From NCBI GenBank assembly GCA_051881775.1, contig JBJEQN010000024.1:1-19200 (forward strand): DNA of 19,200 nucleotides. Reading direction: 5' to 3'. Position numbers and translations under genes: made by a program. This document shows, piece by piece, positions 1 to 5,720 of this stretch (the stretch's first letter is position 1; each line of letters opens with the position of its first letter). The notes beneath the pieces were generated by a model that saw only the letters and a list, made by a program, of their open reading frames with translations, was not told where the DNA came from and did not search any database. This DNA comes from UMGS363 sp051881775 (GTDB taxonomy: Bacteria > Bacillota > Clostridia > Oscillospirales > Ruminococcaceae).

Positions 1-44
1 TAAGAACCTGCGCCAAAGGGACTCGTCCCTTTGGAATCCCATTA
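1..44 (+). repeat. Composite hairpin repeat, copy A (partial, cut by window edge)
   Basis: The first 44 bases match the end of the longer copy at 12125-12168. They hold the tail of hairpin 2 (TAAG), the linker AACCTGCG, all of hairpin 1 (13-34, stem CCAAAGGGAC/GTCCCTTTGG with a 2-nt loop) and the flank AATCCCATTA. The rest of the copy should lie just before the window. It sits 28 bases beyond the stop codon of the minus-strand rluA-type gene, as the second copy sits just beyond pdxT. Hairpin 1 has no T tract, so it is not a standard intrinsic terminator. Confidence 0.85.
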
Positions 45-72
45 TCGCTTCGCTGTTCTTCTGCAATTTTTA

Positions 73-1026
73 TCATTTTCCAAGAAATTTATCCCTGAAC
101 CATACGTCCTTAACCGAAAATTCCTTTCCGTTAAGATACTCAAGTGCGCCGCTTTCACCCGTAAAAACAAATTTCAGCTTATAGGAATAAAGCGCCTGGG
201 TCTTGATCCCGTATTCACGGTTAACTGCGTTGGAGCCGTACTTCCCGTCACCGAGAAGAGGACAGCCGATGTGTGCAAAATGGGCTCTTATCTGATGAGT
301 GCGCCCCGTGTCCAGCTTCACCTCCACAAGTGCAAGCCTGCCGTCTGTTTTCAGTACGTCATAGGTGGTGATGATGGTCTTGTTGTAGGGGGTCTTTTTG
401 TCGGTGACTTTGACCGTATTGCCGTCGGCGTTTTTTTCAAGGTAAGCCGTCATTGTATCGTGTTTTTTCGGCGGAATCCCCACGGTTATGCAGAGATAAC
501 GCTTCTCTATCTCCCTGTCCTTTATTTTTTGGTTAAGTATCCGCAGCGCCTCCGCATTTTTTGCGGCAATGACGATACCCCCCGTGTTTCTGTCAAGGCG
601 GTTGCATAAGGAGGGCGTAAAGCTGTTTTCGGCACCCGGGTCGTATTCCCCCTTGTCGTAAAGATAATGCAAAATGCGGTTGATAAGGGTGTCAGCGGTG
701 TGTTCGTCGTCCTCGTGAACAACAAGCCCGTTTTTTTTGTCAAGAAGCATTATATTTTCGTCCTCGTAGACAATGTTCAGCACGGCAGGAGCGGCAAGGA
801 ACTCCTTTTCGGGCGCTGTTTCAAAGAATTCATCCCCGATATAAAGCTGCATAACGTCCCCTTCTGCAAGCCGTGTGGAAATTTCGCAGCGCTTTCCGTT
901 CAGCTTTATCCGTTTCATGCGCAGGTACTTATACATAAGGCTCTTGGGCAGCAGCGGCACCGCCTTTTGCAGAAATTTATCGGCTCTCTGTCCGCTGTCG
1001 TTTTTGTTTATTATAAATTCTCTCAT
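73..1026 (-). CDS. RluA/RluD-family pseudouridine synthase
   Basis: Predicted 317-residue enzyme that isomerises uridine to pseudouridine in rRNA or tRNA in the cytoplasm. An N-terminal S4 RNA-binding domain spans about residues 10-65 (QRADKFL near its start). The catalytic domain follows, with the family motif NRLDRNTGG at about 142-150. Asp145 is the expected catalytic aspartate. First residue of the motif is Asn rather than His, a variant I believe is common in Firmicutes. RTHQIRAHF near the C-terminal third is a second family hallmark. Length is normal for RluA/RluD. The ribosome binding site AAAGGAAC overlaps the stop of the upstream doc-like gene, 12 bases away, so the two are probably co-transcribed. 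The rRNA or tRNA site modified cannot be told from sequence, so I give no symbol. Confidence 0.93.
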   Translation of the reverse strand: MREFIINKNDSGQRADKFLQKAVPLLPKSLMYKYLRMKRIKLNGKRCEISTRLAEGDVMQLYIGDEFFETAPEKEFLAAPAVLNIVYEDENIMLLDKKNGLVVHEDDEHTADTLINRILHYLYDKGEYDPGAENSFTPSLCNRLDRNTGGIVIAAKNAEALRILNQKIKDREIEKRYLCITVGIPPKKHDTMTAYLEKNADGNTVKVTDKKTPYNKTIITTYDVLKTDGRLALVEVKLDTGRTHQIRAHFAHIGCPLLGDGKYGSNAVNREYGIKTQALYSYKLKFVFTGESGALEYLNGKEFSVKDVWFRDKFLGK

Positions 1027-1038
1027 TTTTTTGTTCCT

Positions 1039-1413
1039 TTAATTGTGCTTGCTAAGCCATTCAAATAATTGCTCAGCGTTCATTTTCCCCGAAGCCAGCG
1101 ACAAACCTGCGAAAATCAATTCCTGCTGTGTACAGCTTATTTCAACACCGTTCAACGCTAGAAAAACCAACATAGAGTGTATGCCGATACGCTTGTTTCC
1201 GTCAGCAAACGGGTGATTTGATACCAAAGCATAGCCAAGCTGTGCTGCTTTGCGAAGCAGCGAAGGATAAAGATCTTCCCCGTCAAATGTCTGAAACGGC
1301 GCTTCAAGAGCCGATTCCAACAAACCTTCGTCACGAACTCCGTCAATACCGCCGGTGGCAGAAATTAGAGAACTGTGAATGGCAATTATCTGATTTTTAG
1401 TAAGCCGTATCAT
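1039..1413 (-). CDS. doc: Doc/Fic-family toxin of a Phd-Doc module
   Basis: A 124-residue protein, close to the 126 residues of phage P1 Doc. The Fic-fold signature HPFADGNKRIG lies at residues 67-77. The NKR ending is the Doc variant, which in P1 Doc phosphorylates elongation factor EF-Tu and stops translation; classical Fic proteins have GNGR and AMPylate. The early GGIDGVRDEGLLESAL segment is also typical of Doc. The start overlaps the antitoxin stop by four bases (ATGA, 1410-1413), implying translational coupling. The protein is intact, so the toxin is presumably active and neutralised by its partner. Kinase activity is inferred from the family. Confidence 0.93.
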   Translation of the reverse strand: MIRLTKNQIIAIHSSLISATGGIDGVRDEGLLESALEAPFQTFDGEDLYPSLLRKAAQLGYALVSNHPFADGNKRIGIHSMLVFLALNGVEISCTQQELIFAGLSLASGKMNAEQLFEWLSKHN

Positions 1414-1652
1414 TTCGCCAGCTCCTTGTACGCTTCAAGATTCTGCGCAATAAGCCTGTCGGAAACCGACTTTACATCTTCGTCAGGTGCAGCTGCCAGC
1501 TTTTCGGCTTCGGGAAATTCCATGATTATATACCTCGGCACGTTGTTTTTAAGAATAATGGCAGAGCCGTTTTCGTCAACAAGCCTTGCCACCTTGGAAA
1601 AATTCCTGTTGGCTTCCGTGATAGATACAAGAGCGTTTGTGTTTACTGTCAT
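1410..1652 (-). CDS. phd: Phd/YefM-family antitoxin
   Basis: An 80-residue protein with the Phd/YefM N-terminal DNA-binding region (VSITEANRNFSKVARLVDE, then AIILKNNVPRYIIMEF). The acidic C-terminal tail, about residues 45-80, would wrap the toxin. I start it at the ATG at 1652: GGGAGG lies eight bases upstream. The longer frame from a GTG at 1661 would place that Shine-Dalgarno one base from its start codon. As in other Phd-Doc systems, the antitoxin probably represses its own promoter, alone or with Doc. Direct AATAGGTT repeats and an inverted TAGG/CCTA pair around the proximal promoter are candidate operator half-sites. Confidence 0.92.
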   Translation of the reverse strand: MTVNTNALVSITEANRNFSKVARLVDENGSAIILKNNVPRYIIMEFPEAEKLAAAPDEDVKSVSDRLIAQNLEAYKELAK

Positions 1653-1672
1653 GACCGACACCTCCCAAACCT

Positions 1673-1701
1673 ATTATACGCCAAAAGTAGGATAAATTCA
1701 A
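1673..1701 (-). promoter_or_regulatory. Proximal phd-doc promoter with candidate operator
   Basis: On the minus strand: -35 TTGAAT (1696-1701), 17-nt spacer, -10 TATAAT (1673-1678), 20 bases before the antitoxin start. AATAGGTT occurs just upstream of the -35 and again directly after the start of the -10, and TAGG/CCTA forms an inverted pair between them. Autorepression by Phd is family knowledge; these particular repeats as its site are inference. Confidence 0.75.
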
Positions 1702-1757
1702 CCTATTTTAAAAATTATTTTGCAGCATCATCACCCACAGTTCCGCTTTCTGTGACA

Positions 1758-1786
1758 ATTATAGCACAGAACACCGTAACATACAA
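1758..1786 (-). promoter_or_regulatory. Distal phd-doc promoter (extended -10)
   Basis: On the minus strand: -35 TTGTAT (1781-1786), 17-nt spacer, TGCTATAAT giving an extended -10 (hexamer 1758-1763). It lies about 85 bases upstream of the proximal promoter, which would fall inside its leader. The remaining gap up to the relQ-like stop at 1896 shows only a weak hairpin (CCGCC/GGCGG, about 1812-1853), not convincing as a terminator. Confidence 0.6.
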
Positions 1787-1895
1787 TAACATAATTTTAA
1801 TGCCAAAATAACCGCCATACCGCAAAAGCCGCAAGAGAATTTTTACGGCGGAATATTATGCAGTATGACGGTATTTTTGCTTCTTTCAACAAAAA

Positions 1896-2630
1896 TCAGA
1901 CTAAAATTTCGGAACCCTCAGTTTCCGCTTCAATGCGCTTGCGTATGGACTGCATACGAATATCCAGTTCCGCCGCCTCGTCCGAGCAGGCCTTCAGCTC
2001 CTCTTCAAGTTCTGCGGAAAGAGTGGGATTGAGATTTTTCTTGTATCTCAGCTTGTGTTCAAGGCTTGCCCAGAAGTCCATTGCAATGGTTCGGAGCTGT
2101 ACCTCAACCTTCATAGGCTTCTTTTCGTTCTGTAAGAAAATCGGCACCTCAACCACAAGATGAAGCCCTCTGTAACCGTTAGGCTTGGGGTTTTTGATAT
2201 AATCCTTTCGCTTTATAAGGGTTATGTCGTCCTGCTGCAAAAGACAGTCAGCAAGCATATAAATATCCTCGGGGAAGGAGCAGATTATGCGCAGTCCTGC
2301 GAAATCGTTGATATTTTCCGTTATCGCCTCATAGGTAATGGGCAGCTTCTTTTTTATCAGCTTTTCGGCAATGCTCTCAGGCGACTTTATCCTTGCCTTT
2401 ATCGTTTCGATAGGGTTGCGGTCATAGCGCAGAGAAAACTGCTCGTTAAGCACCTTGAACTTGGTCTCTATCTCCATCATTGCGCAGCGGTAATAAGCGT
2501 TAAGCTCCTTCCACGCCGACATATCCTCCTGCACTATTTCAAGAAGGTCGTTCACCGTCAGATTATCGGGCAGAGTTTCTTTAACGCTTATTTCACTAAA
2601 GTTGATGCGCATCAACTGATTTTTTTCCAT
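1896..2630 (-). CDS. RelQ-like small alarmone synthetase (GTP pyrophosphokinase family)
   Basis: A cytoplasmic 244-residue synthetase predicted to transfer pyrophosphate from ATP to GTP/GDP, making (p)ppGpp. Synthetase-domain motifs are present: NDFAGLRI at 108-115, KPNGYRGLH at 149-157, VEVQLRT at 175-181, then DFWASLEHKL. No HD hydrolase domain and no TGS or ACT regulatory domain is present, so it is a stand-alone synthetase. It is about 30 residues longer than B. subtilis RelQ (YjbM), with a helical N-terminal extension and a charged C-terminal helix. I start it at the ATG at 2630 because AGGAGG lies six bases upstream; an upstream in-frame ATG at 2651 would put that site inside the coding region. 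It follows the SAH hydrolase gene by 30 bases, probably in the same operon. Confidence 0.92.
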   Translation of the reverse strand: MEKNQLMRINFSEISVKETLPDNLTVNDLLEIVQEDMSAWKELNAYYRCAMMEIETKFKVLNEQFSLRYDRNPIETIKARIKSPESIAEKLIKKKLPITYEAITENINDFAGLRIICSFPEDIYMLADCLLQQDDITLIKRKDYIKNPKPNGYRGLHLVVEVPIFLQNEKKPMKVEVQLRTIAMDFWASLEHKLRYKKNLNPTLSAELEEELKACSDEAAELDIRMQSIRKRIEAETEGSEILV

Positions 2631-2660
2631 GCCGATCCTCCTTTGTACCATAGATACGGC

Positions 2661-3911
2661 TTATAAACTTTTTCCGAGATATTTTTCCTGTTCTTCCGTA
2701 AGACGGTCTATTTCCATGCCCCAGAATTTTATCTTCCGCTCCGCAACCTCACGGTCAATATACTTCGGAACGTCGATAACCATAGAATCCTTGGGCAGCT
2801 TGTTCCTGTTCTTCACAAGATGGAGAGCGGAGAGCGCCTGTATAGCAAAGCTCATATCCATAATTTCCGCAGGATGTCCGTCACCTGCCGCAAGGTTTAC
2901 AAGCCTGCCCTCGGCAATAACGTTTATCTGCCTGCCGTCGGGCATAATGTAGCCGGTGATGTTCTTTCTTGCGACCTTTGTTTTTACAGCCATTCTGCGC
3001 AGCGCCGCAACGTCCACTTCAACATCGAAATGTCCTGCATTGCAGCAGATAGCGCCGTCCTTCATAACGTTGAAGCACTTTTCCGTAATAACGCCGCAGC
3101 AGCCCGTAACGGTAATGAAGAAATCGCCTATCTTAGCCGCTTCCTCCATTTTCATCACTTTGAAGCCGTCCATAACAGCCTCCATAGCCTTAACGGGATC
3201 GACTTCGGTAACAATGACCTCCGCACCAAGACCCTTTGCTCGCATTGCAACGCCCTTGCCGCACCAGCCGTAGCCTGCAACTACAACATTTTTGCCTGCA
3301 ACGATAAGGTTTGTTGTGCGGTTTATGCCGTCCCATACGGACTGACCCGTGCCGTAGCGGTTGTCGAAAAGATGCTTGCAGTCTGCGTTGTTAACAAGCA
3401 CCATGGGGAACTCCAGCTCGTGAGCCTTGTCCATTGCAATAAGACGGAGAATGCCGGTCGTGGTCTCCTCGCAGCCGCCTATAACGTCCTTTATCTTGTC
3501 ACGGTATTCTGTGTGGATAAGATGAACAAGGTCGCCGCCGTCGTCAATAATAATGTTTGGACTTGCCTCAATGACTCTTGAAATGTGGCGGTGGTATTCC
3601 TCGGGAGTAGCGTTATACCAAGCAAAAACGTTAAGCCCGTCATGAACAAGAGCCGCCGCAACATCGTCCTGAGTGGAAAGGGGATTGCTTCCCGTGATGT
3701 ACATTTCCGCACCGCCTGCCGCAAGCACCTTGCAGAGATAAGCGGTCTTAGCTTCAAGGTGAACGGAGAGGGCAATTTTGATATTTTTAAAAGGCTTTGT
3801 CTCGGCAAATTCCTTTTCGATGCTGTTAAGAAGGGGCATATTAGCCTTTACCCAGTCAATTTTGATATTTCCGTCATTGTAAAGCTCGGGATTACGTATT
3901 TCGCTGAGCAT
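2661..3911 (-). CDS. ahcY: S-adenosylhomocysteinase
   Basis: A 416-residue NAD-dependent enzyme splitting S-adenosylhomocysteine into homocysteine and adenosine, which relieves product inhibition of methyltransferases. Visible motifs: SVHLEAKT (about 49-56), GCEETTTG (147-154), the catalytic block DCKHLFDNRYGTGQS (177-191), and the Rossmann NAD loop VVAGYGWCGKG (210-220). The GTGQS form and short length match the Thermotoga/archaeal-like branch without the proteobacterial insertion. I start at the ATG at 3911, which has AAAGGAATG eight or so bases upstream. A longer in-frame ATG at 3989 would extend the protein through its own promoter. Many Firmicutes use Pfs/LuxS instead, so this route is a notable choice. 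Confidence 0.95.
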   Translation of the reverse strand: MLSEIRNPELYNDGNIKIDWVKANMPLLNSIEKEFAETKPFKNIKIALSVHLEAKTAYLCKVLAAGGAEMYITGSNPLSTQDDVAAALVHDGLNVFAWYNATPEEYHRHISRVIEASPNIIIDDGGDLVHLIHTEYRDKIKDVIGGCEETTTGILRLIAMDKAHELEFPMVLVNNADCKHLFDNRYGTGQSVWDGINRTTNLIVAGKNVVVAGYGWCGKGVAMRAKGLGAEVIVTEVDPVKAMEAVMDGFKVMKMEEAAKIGDFFITVTGCCGVITEKCFNVMKDGAICCNAGHFDVEVDVAALRRMAVKTKVARKNITGYIMPDGRQINVIAEGRLVNLAAGDGHPAEIMDMSFAIQALSALHLVKNRNKLPKDSMVIDVPKYIDREVAERKIKFWGMEIDRLTEEQEKYLGKSL

Positions 3912-3942
3912 AATATCATTCCTTTCATTATCGGGTAGGTAC

Positions 3943-3971
3943 ATTTTATCACAAAAACAAAGAAAATGCAA
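3943..3971 (-). promoter_or_regulatory. Promoter of ahcY-relQ operon
   Basis: Minus strand: -35 TTGCAT (3966-3971), 17-nt spacer, -10 TAAAAT (3943-3948), about 32 bases before the ahcY start. It lies 27 bases from the end of composite repeat copy B. I see no SAH or SAM riboswitch fold in the short leader. Confidence 0.65.
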
Positions 3972-3998
3972 TAGCAAACTTCCCGGCACTGCGAAGCG

Positions 3999-4392
3999 TA
4001 ATGGGATTCCAAAGGGACGAGTCCCTTTGGCGAGGATTTTTAAGGGCGAGGAGCCCTTAAATCGCTCTCCGCAGAGAGCGAAACACCCCTAAAGTAAGGC
4101 ATAACGCAAAGCAGCGATAAAACAAGCAAACTAACAAACCCAAGGCGCAATTCACATCAAAAAAGTTGAACCGAGTAAAGTGTCATATGACATAAAACTT
4201 GCGGAACCAACTATGTGAATTGCGCCTATTTCTAACCCGTACCAACAAAGTACCCCTCGCAGAAAAATGTAAGGAGCGAAGCGACGAGCATTTTCCTGCG
4301 ACACGGCAAATTTAATGCGGAATTCGGAATTATGTGCGTTTTACCTTAATATGCCGTGTAATAAAATCGGGCGCACAATGTGCGCCCCTACA
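3999..4392 (-). repeat. Composite six-hairpin repeat, copy B
   Basis: A 394-bp non-coding block of six hairpins in fixed order, inverted relative to copy C. H1 4009-4030 (stem CCAAAGGGAC). H2 4040-4060 (TTAAGGGC/GCCCTTAA). H3 4063-4080 (CGCTCTC/GAGAGCG). H4 4144-4226 (14-nt arms GGCGCAATTCACAT, 55-nt loop with nested pairing and the palindrome TGTCATATGACA). H5 4258-4300 (CGCAGAAAAATG arm with one mismatch). H6 4369-4387 (GGGCGCACA/TGTGCGCCC). Every stem recurs in copy C while linkers differ. No coding frame is convincing. It fills the gap between the ahcY promoter and the dead GNAT gene. Mobile element, structured RNA or chromosome-architecture repeat are all possible. Confidence 0.88.
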
Positions 4393-4622
4393 GAGAGATT
4401 GCGAAAAAATGCTGATTTTGTGCGGAAAATTACCGCCAAAGTTTGTCGTGTCGGATAAAAAGTCCGTCGCTCCGCTCCGCAGGTGTGCCGTCCTCATAGT
4501 CAACTTCTGCGGTATGCAGCTTCACGTCCAATGCCCTGCCTGCGGTATTTGTACATAATGAAAAATTCCGAAAGGCAGAAGTCGGTGGGTTCTTCCGGCA
4601 TTTCGGGATAATCACTGACAAA

Positions 4623-4721
4623 TACTAATCCCTCATTAAAGTGTAGACAAAAAATCTGCGCAAAATCCATATATGCAAGATTTTGCCCCATTTTTTGTAC
4701 ACTTTATAATTGGGATTAGTA
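4623..4721. mobile_element. MITE-like palindromic insertion E1 (99 bp)
   Basis: Near-perfect palindrome with ends TACTAATCCC and GGGATTAGTA and arms of about 45 nt, differing at only a handful of positions. It interrupts the GNAT gene between the codons for GFAL and FVSD; excision of exactly 99 bp restores the frame. The empty site reads TATT. This could be a TA target duplication with a 97-bp element (IS630/Tc1-mariner style) or insertion with no duplication (IS200/IS605-type palindromes). The first in-frame codons are TAC TAA, so it stops translation. It shares a core of about 35 nt with E2. Confidence 0.85.
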
Positions 4722-4759
4722 TAGCGCAAAGCCTGCAAGCCGCCCGTCCGACATAATAA

Positions 4760-4858
4760 TACTAAACACCAATAAAAAACGGAAAAAATCTGCGCCGAAA
4801 TCCATTATACGCAAGATTGTCGGCTTGATTTTTTTCATATTTTAAATGGTGTTTAGTA
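4760..4858. mobile_element. MITE-like palindromic insertion E2 (99 bp)
   Basis: Second palindrome of identical length, with ends TACTAAACACC and GGTGTTTAGTA. It interrupts the GNAT gene between codons for PYF and IMSD; removing 99 bp joins TTT-A to TT-ATT-ATG in frame. The empty site again reads TATT, and its core (around TCTGCGC, AAATCCAT, GCAAGATT) matches E1 in the same orientation. The outer arms differ from E1, so the two are related but distinct insertions, not one recent duplication. No transposase lies in the window. Confidence 0.85.
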
Positions 4859-5057
4859 TAAAATAAGGGTAACGGTTTTCCTCCGTAAAATAGCAGTCCG
4901 GTCATTCGTAATTGTACAAACCGTCTTCGTTAACATCTGTCTTTTCCCACTGCGAAAATTCGTACAGATATTTTTCCATAAGATTGTTTAAGACCGCCTT
5001 TTTGTCAGGCGTAACTTTGAGCAGTTCAACCATTGTTTTCCCTCCTTGAAGGTGTCA

Positions 5058-5483
5058 TTAGGAAAAATCAAGGTCGTAGCGTGTTCCGTGGGAAAAAAGC
5101 ACCCCGTCCGTAAGAACAATGCGGAGAATAATAACGTTCTCATCATTAAAGTCATTGTGACCGTTATCTATCCACTCTGCAAAAACCGTTCTCATCTTTT
5201 CCGCAACAGCTTTGTTTTCTTCTTTTCCGAAATAACCCATGTCAACAGCCTTTCCGTGGGCAGAAAACCATTCGCCGGAAATTGCGGCAACGGGATTTTC
5301 TCTAAGCTGCTTCATCTTCGCCGATAAACCGTAGGTGAGAACGTAAAATGAGCCGTCCTCATAATACGCATTTACATTGCGTACATAGGGTATGTTGTTT
5401 GCTGCGGTGGCAAGTGCAATAATGCTGTCCCTGCCGAACCGTTCTTCCATTATTTTTTCTGCTTCAAGGGGTATTTTTGTCAT
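5058..5483 (-). CDS. Pyridoxamine 5'-phosphate oxidase-like FMN-binding protein
   Basis: A 141-residue protein with the split-barrel flavin fold of the PNPOx-like superfamily: SIIALATAANNIPYVRNVNAYY near the N-terminus, then FYVLTYGLSAKMKQLRENP, a pattern typical of small FMN-binding members of this group. The C-terminal half ends in VIILRIVLTDGVLFS. True PNPOx is over 200 residues with PLP-binding motifs that I do not see, so a flavin reductase or general stress role is as likely. I start at the ATG at 5483, with TTGGAG about nine bases upstream. An in-frame ATG at 5519 overlaps the preceding stop (ATGA) but has no ribosome binding site. Fifth gene of the GH2-MATE-hscC operon. Confidence 0.8.
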   Translation of the reverse strand: MTKIPLEAEKIMEERFGRDSIIALATAANNIPYVRNVNAYYEDGSFYVLTYGLSAKMKQLRENPVAAISGEWFSAHGKAVDMGYFGKEENKAVAEKMRTVFAEWIDNGHNDFNDENVIILRIVLTDGVLFSHGTRYDLDFS

Positions 5484-5515
5484 TGTATCAACTCCAAACT
5501 TTTTATGTGCCGTGG

Positions 5516-5707
5516 TCATTCTATAAGACCGTACTCCCTGTACAGCGAAATTATCCTGCCGTAAACCATACGGTTCCCCATATACTGCTTGTATGTGGCA
5601 GTCTTTTCCTTGCCCACGGCTTTCAGTTCGTCCATTTTTGCTTTTTCATATTCATACTGCGCAACTATGTCCGACAGTATCTTTTCAAACGCTTCTGTTC
5701 TTTCCAC
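5516..5707 (-). CDS. Small helical protein of unknown function (63 aa)
   Basis: I do not recognise this protein. It begins at a GTG with GGGAGG eight bases upstream, 13 bases after the hscC-like stop, so it is very probably translated. Composition is charged and predicted helical: residues 1-30 alternate Glu/Lys with hydrophobic spacing that could form a short coiled coil; the C-terminus is richer in Tyr, Met and Gly (YKQYMGNRMVYGRIISLY). No signal peptide, Cys or metal motif. Position directly behind an Hsp70 suggests a possible small partner of that chaperone, but this is inference only. Confidence 0.7.
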   Translation of the reverse strand: MERTEAFEKILSDIVAQYEYEKAKMDELKAVGKEKTATYKQYMGNRMVYGRIISLYREYGLIE

Positions 5708-5720
5708 GGGTCTTTCCTCC

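Larger units (their letters stand above)
4430..5033 (-). pseudogene. GNAT acetyltransferase pseudogene, split by two palindromic insertions
   Basis: The start at 5033 has GGAGGG seven bases upstream. It reads 43 residues (from MVELLKV to DGLYNYE), meets a TGA, and continues in frame as PDCYFTEENRYPYF to 4860. A 99-bp insertion follows (4760-4858), then IIMSDGRLAGFAL, a second 99-bp insertion (4623-4721), then FVSDYPEMPEEPTDF and the acetyl-CoA-binding signature EFFIMYKYRRQGIG. Soon after, a frameshift with apparent loss of some 25-30 codons joins to a tail ending DGLFIRHDKLWR. Removing both insertions exactly restores the frame at each junction. The TGA may replace a TGG Trp codon. The original would have been a GNAT of about 160 residues, last gene of the operon, substrate unknown. 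At least four lesions make it non-functional. Confidence 0.85.

Noticed and set aside
31..609. Plus-strand open frame of 192 codons across the rluA-type gene
   Set aside because: Fully antisense to a clear pseudouridine synthase with motifs and a ribosome binding site; the frame starts inside repeat copy A and has no family features.
2820..3581. Plus-strand open frame of 253 codons antisense to ahcY
   Set aside because: Shadow of a strongly conserved gene; Cys/His-rich composition is what antisense reading of such genes gives; no ribosome binding site.
4009..4030. Hairpin H1 as an intrinsic terminator
   Set aside because: Strong stem, but none of its three occurrences is followed by a T tract on either strand, and in copy B it lies upstream of a promoter rather than after a gene.
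3999..4392. CRISPR array or tandem repeat array
   Set aside because: The hairpins differ from each other and are not regularly spaced copies of one repeat; no cas genes in the window.
4334..4558. Plus-strand 74-codon frame after copy B
   Set aside because: Overlaps hairpin H6 and the antisense of the GNAT remnant; no ribosome binding site or family resemblance.
4622..4859. Introns or translational bypass elements, given two in-frame 99-bp inserts
   Set aside because: Lengths are a multiple of three, but both contain in-frame stops, show no intron core motifs, and the host gene has other inactivating lesions; simple MITE insertion explains the data.
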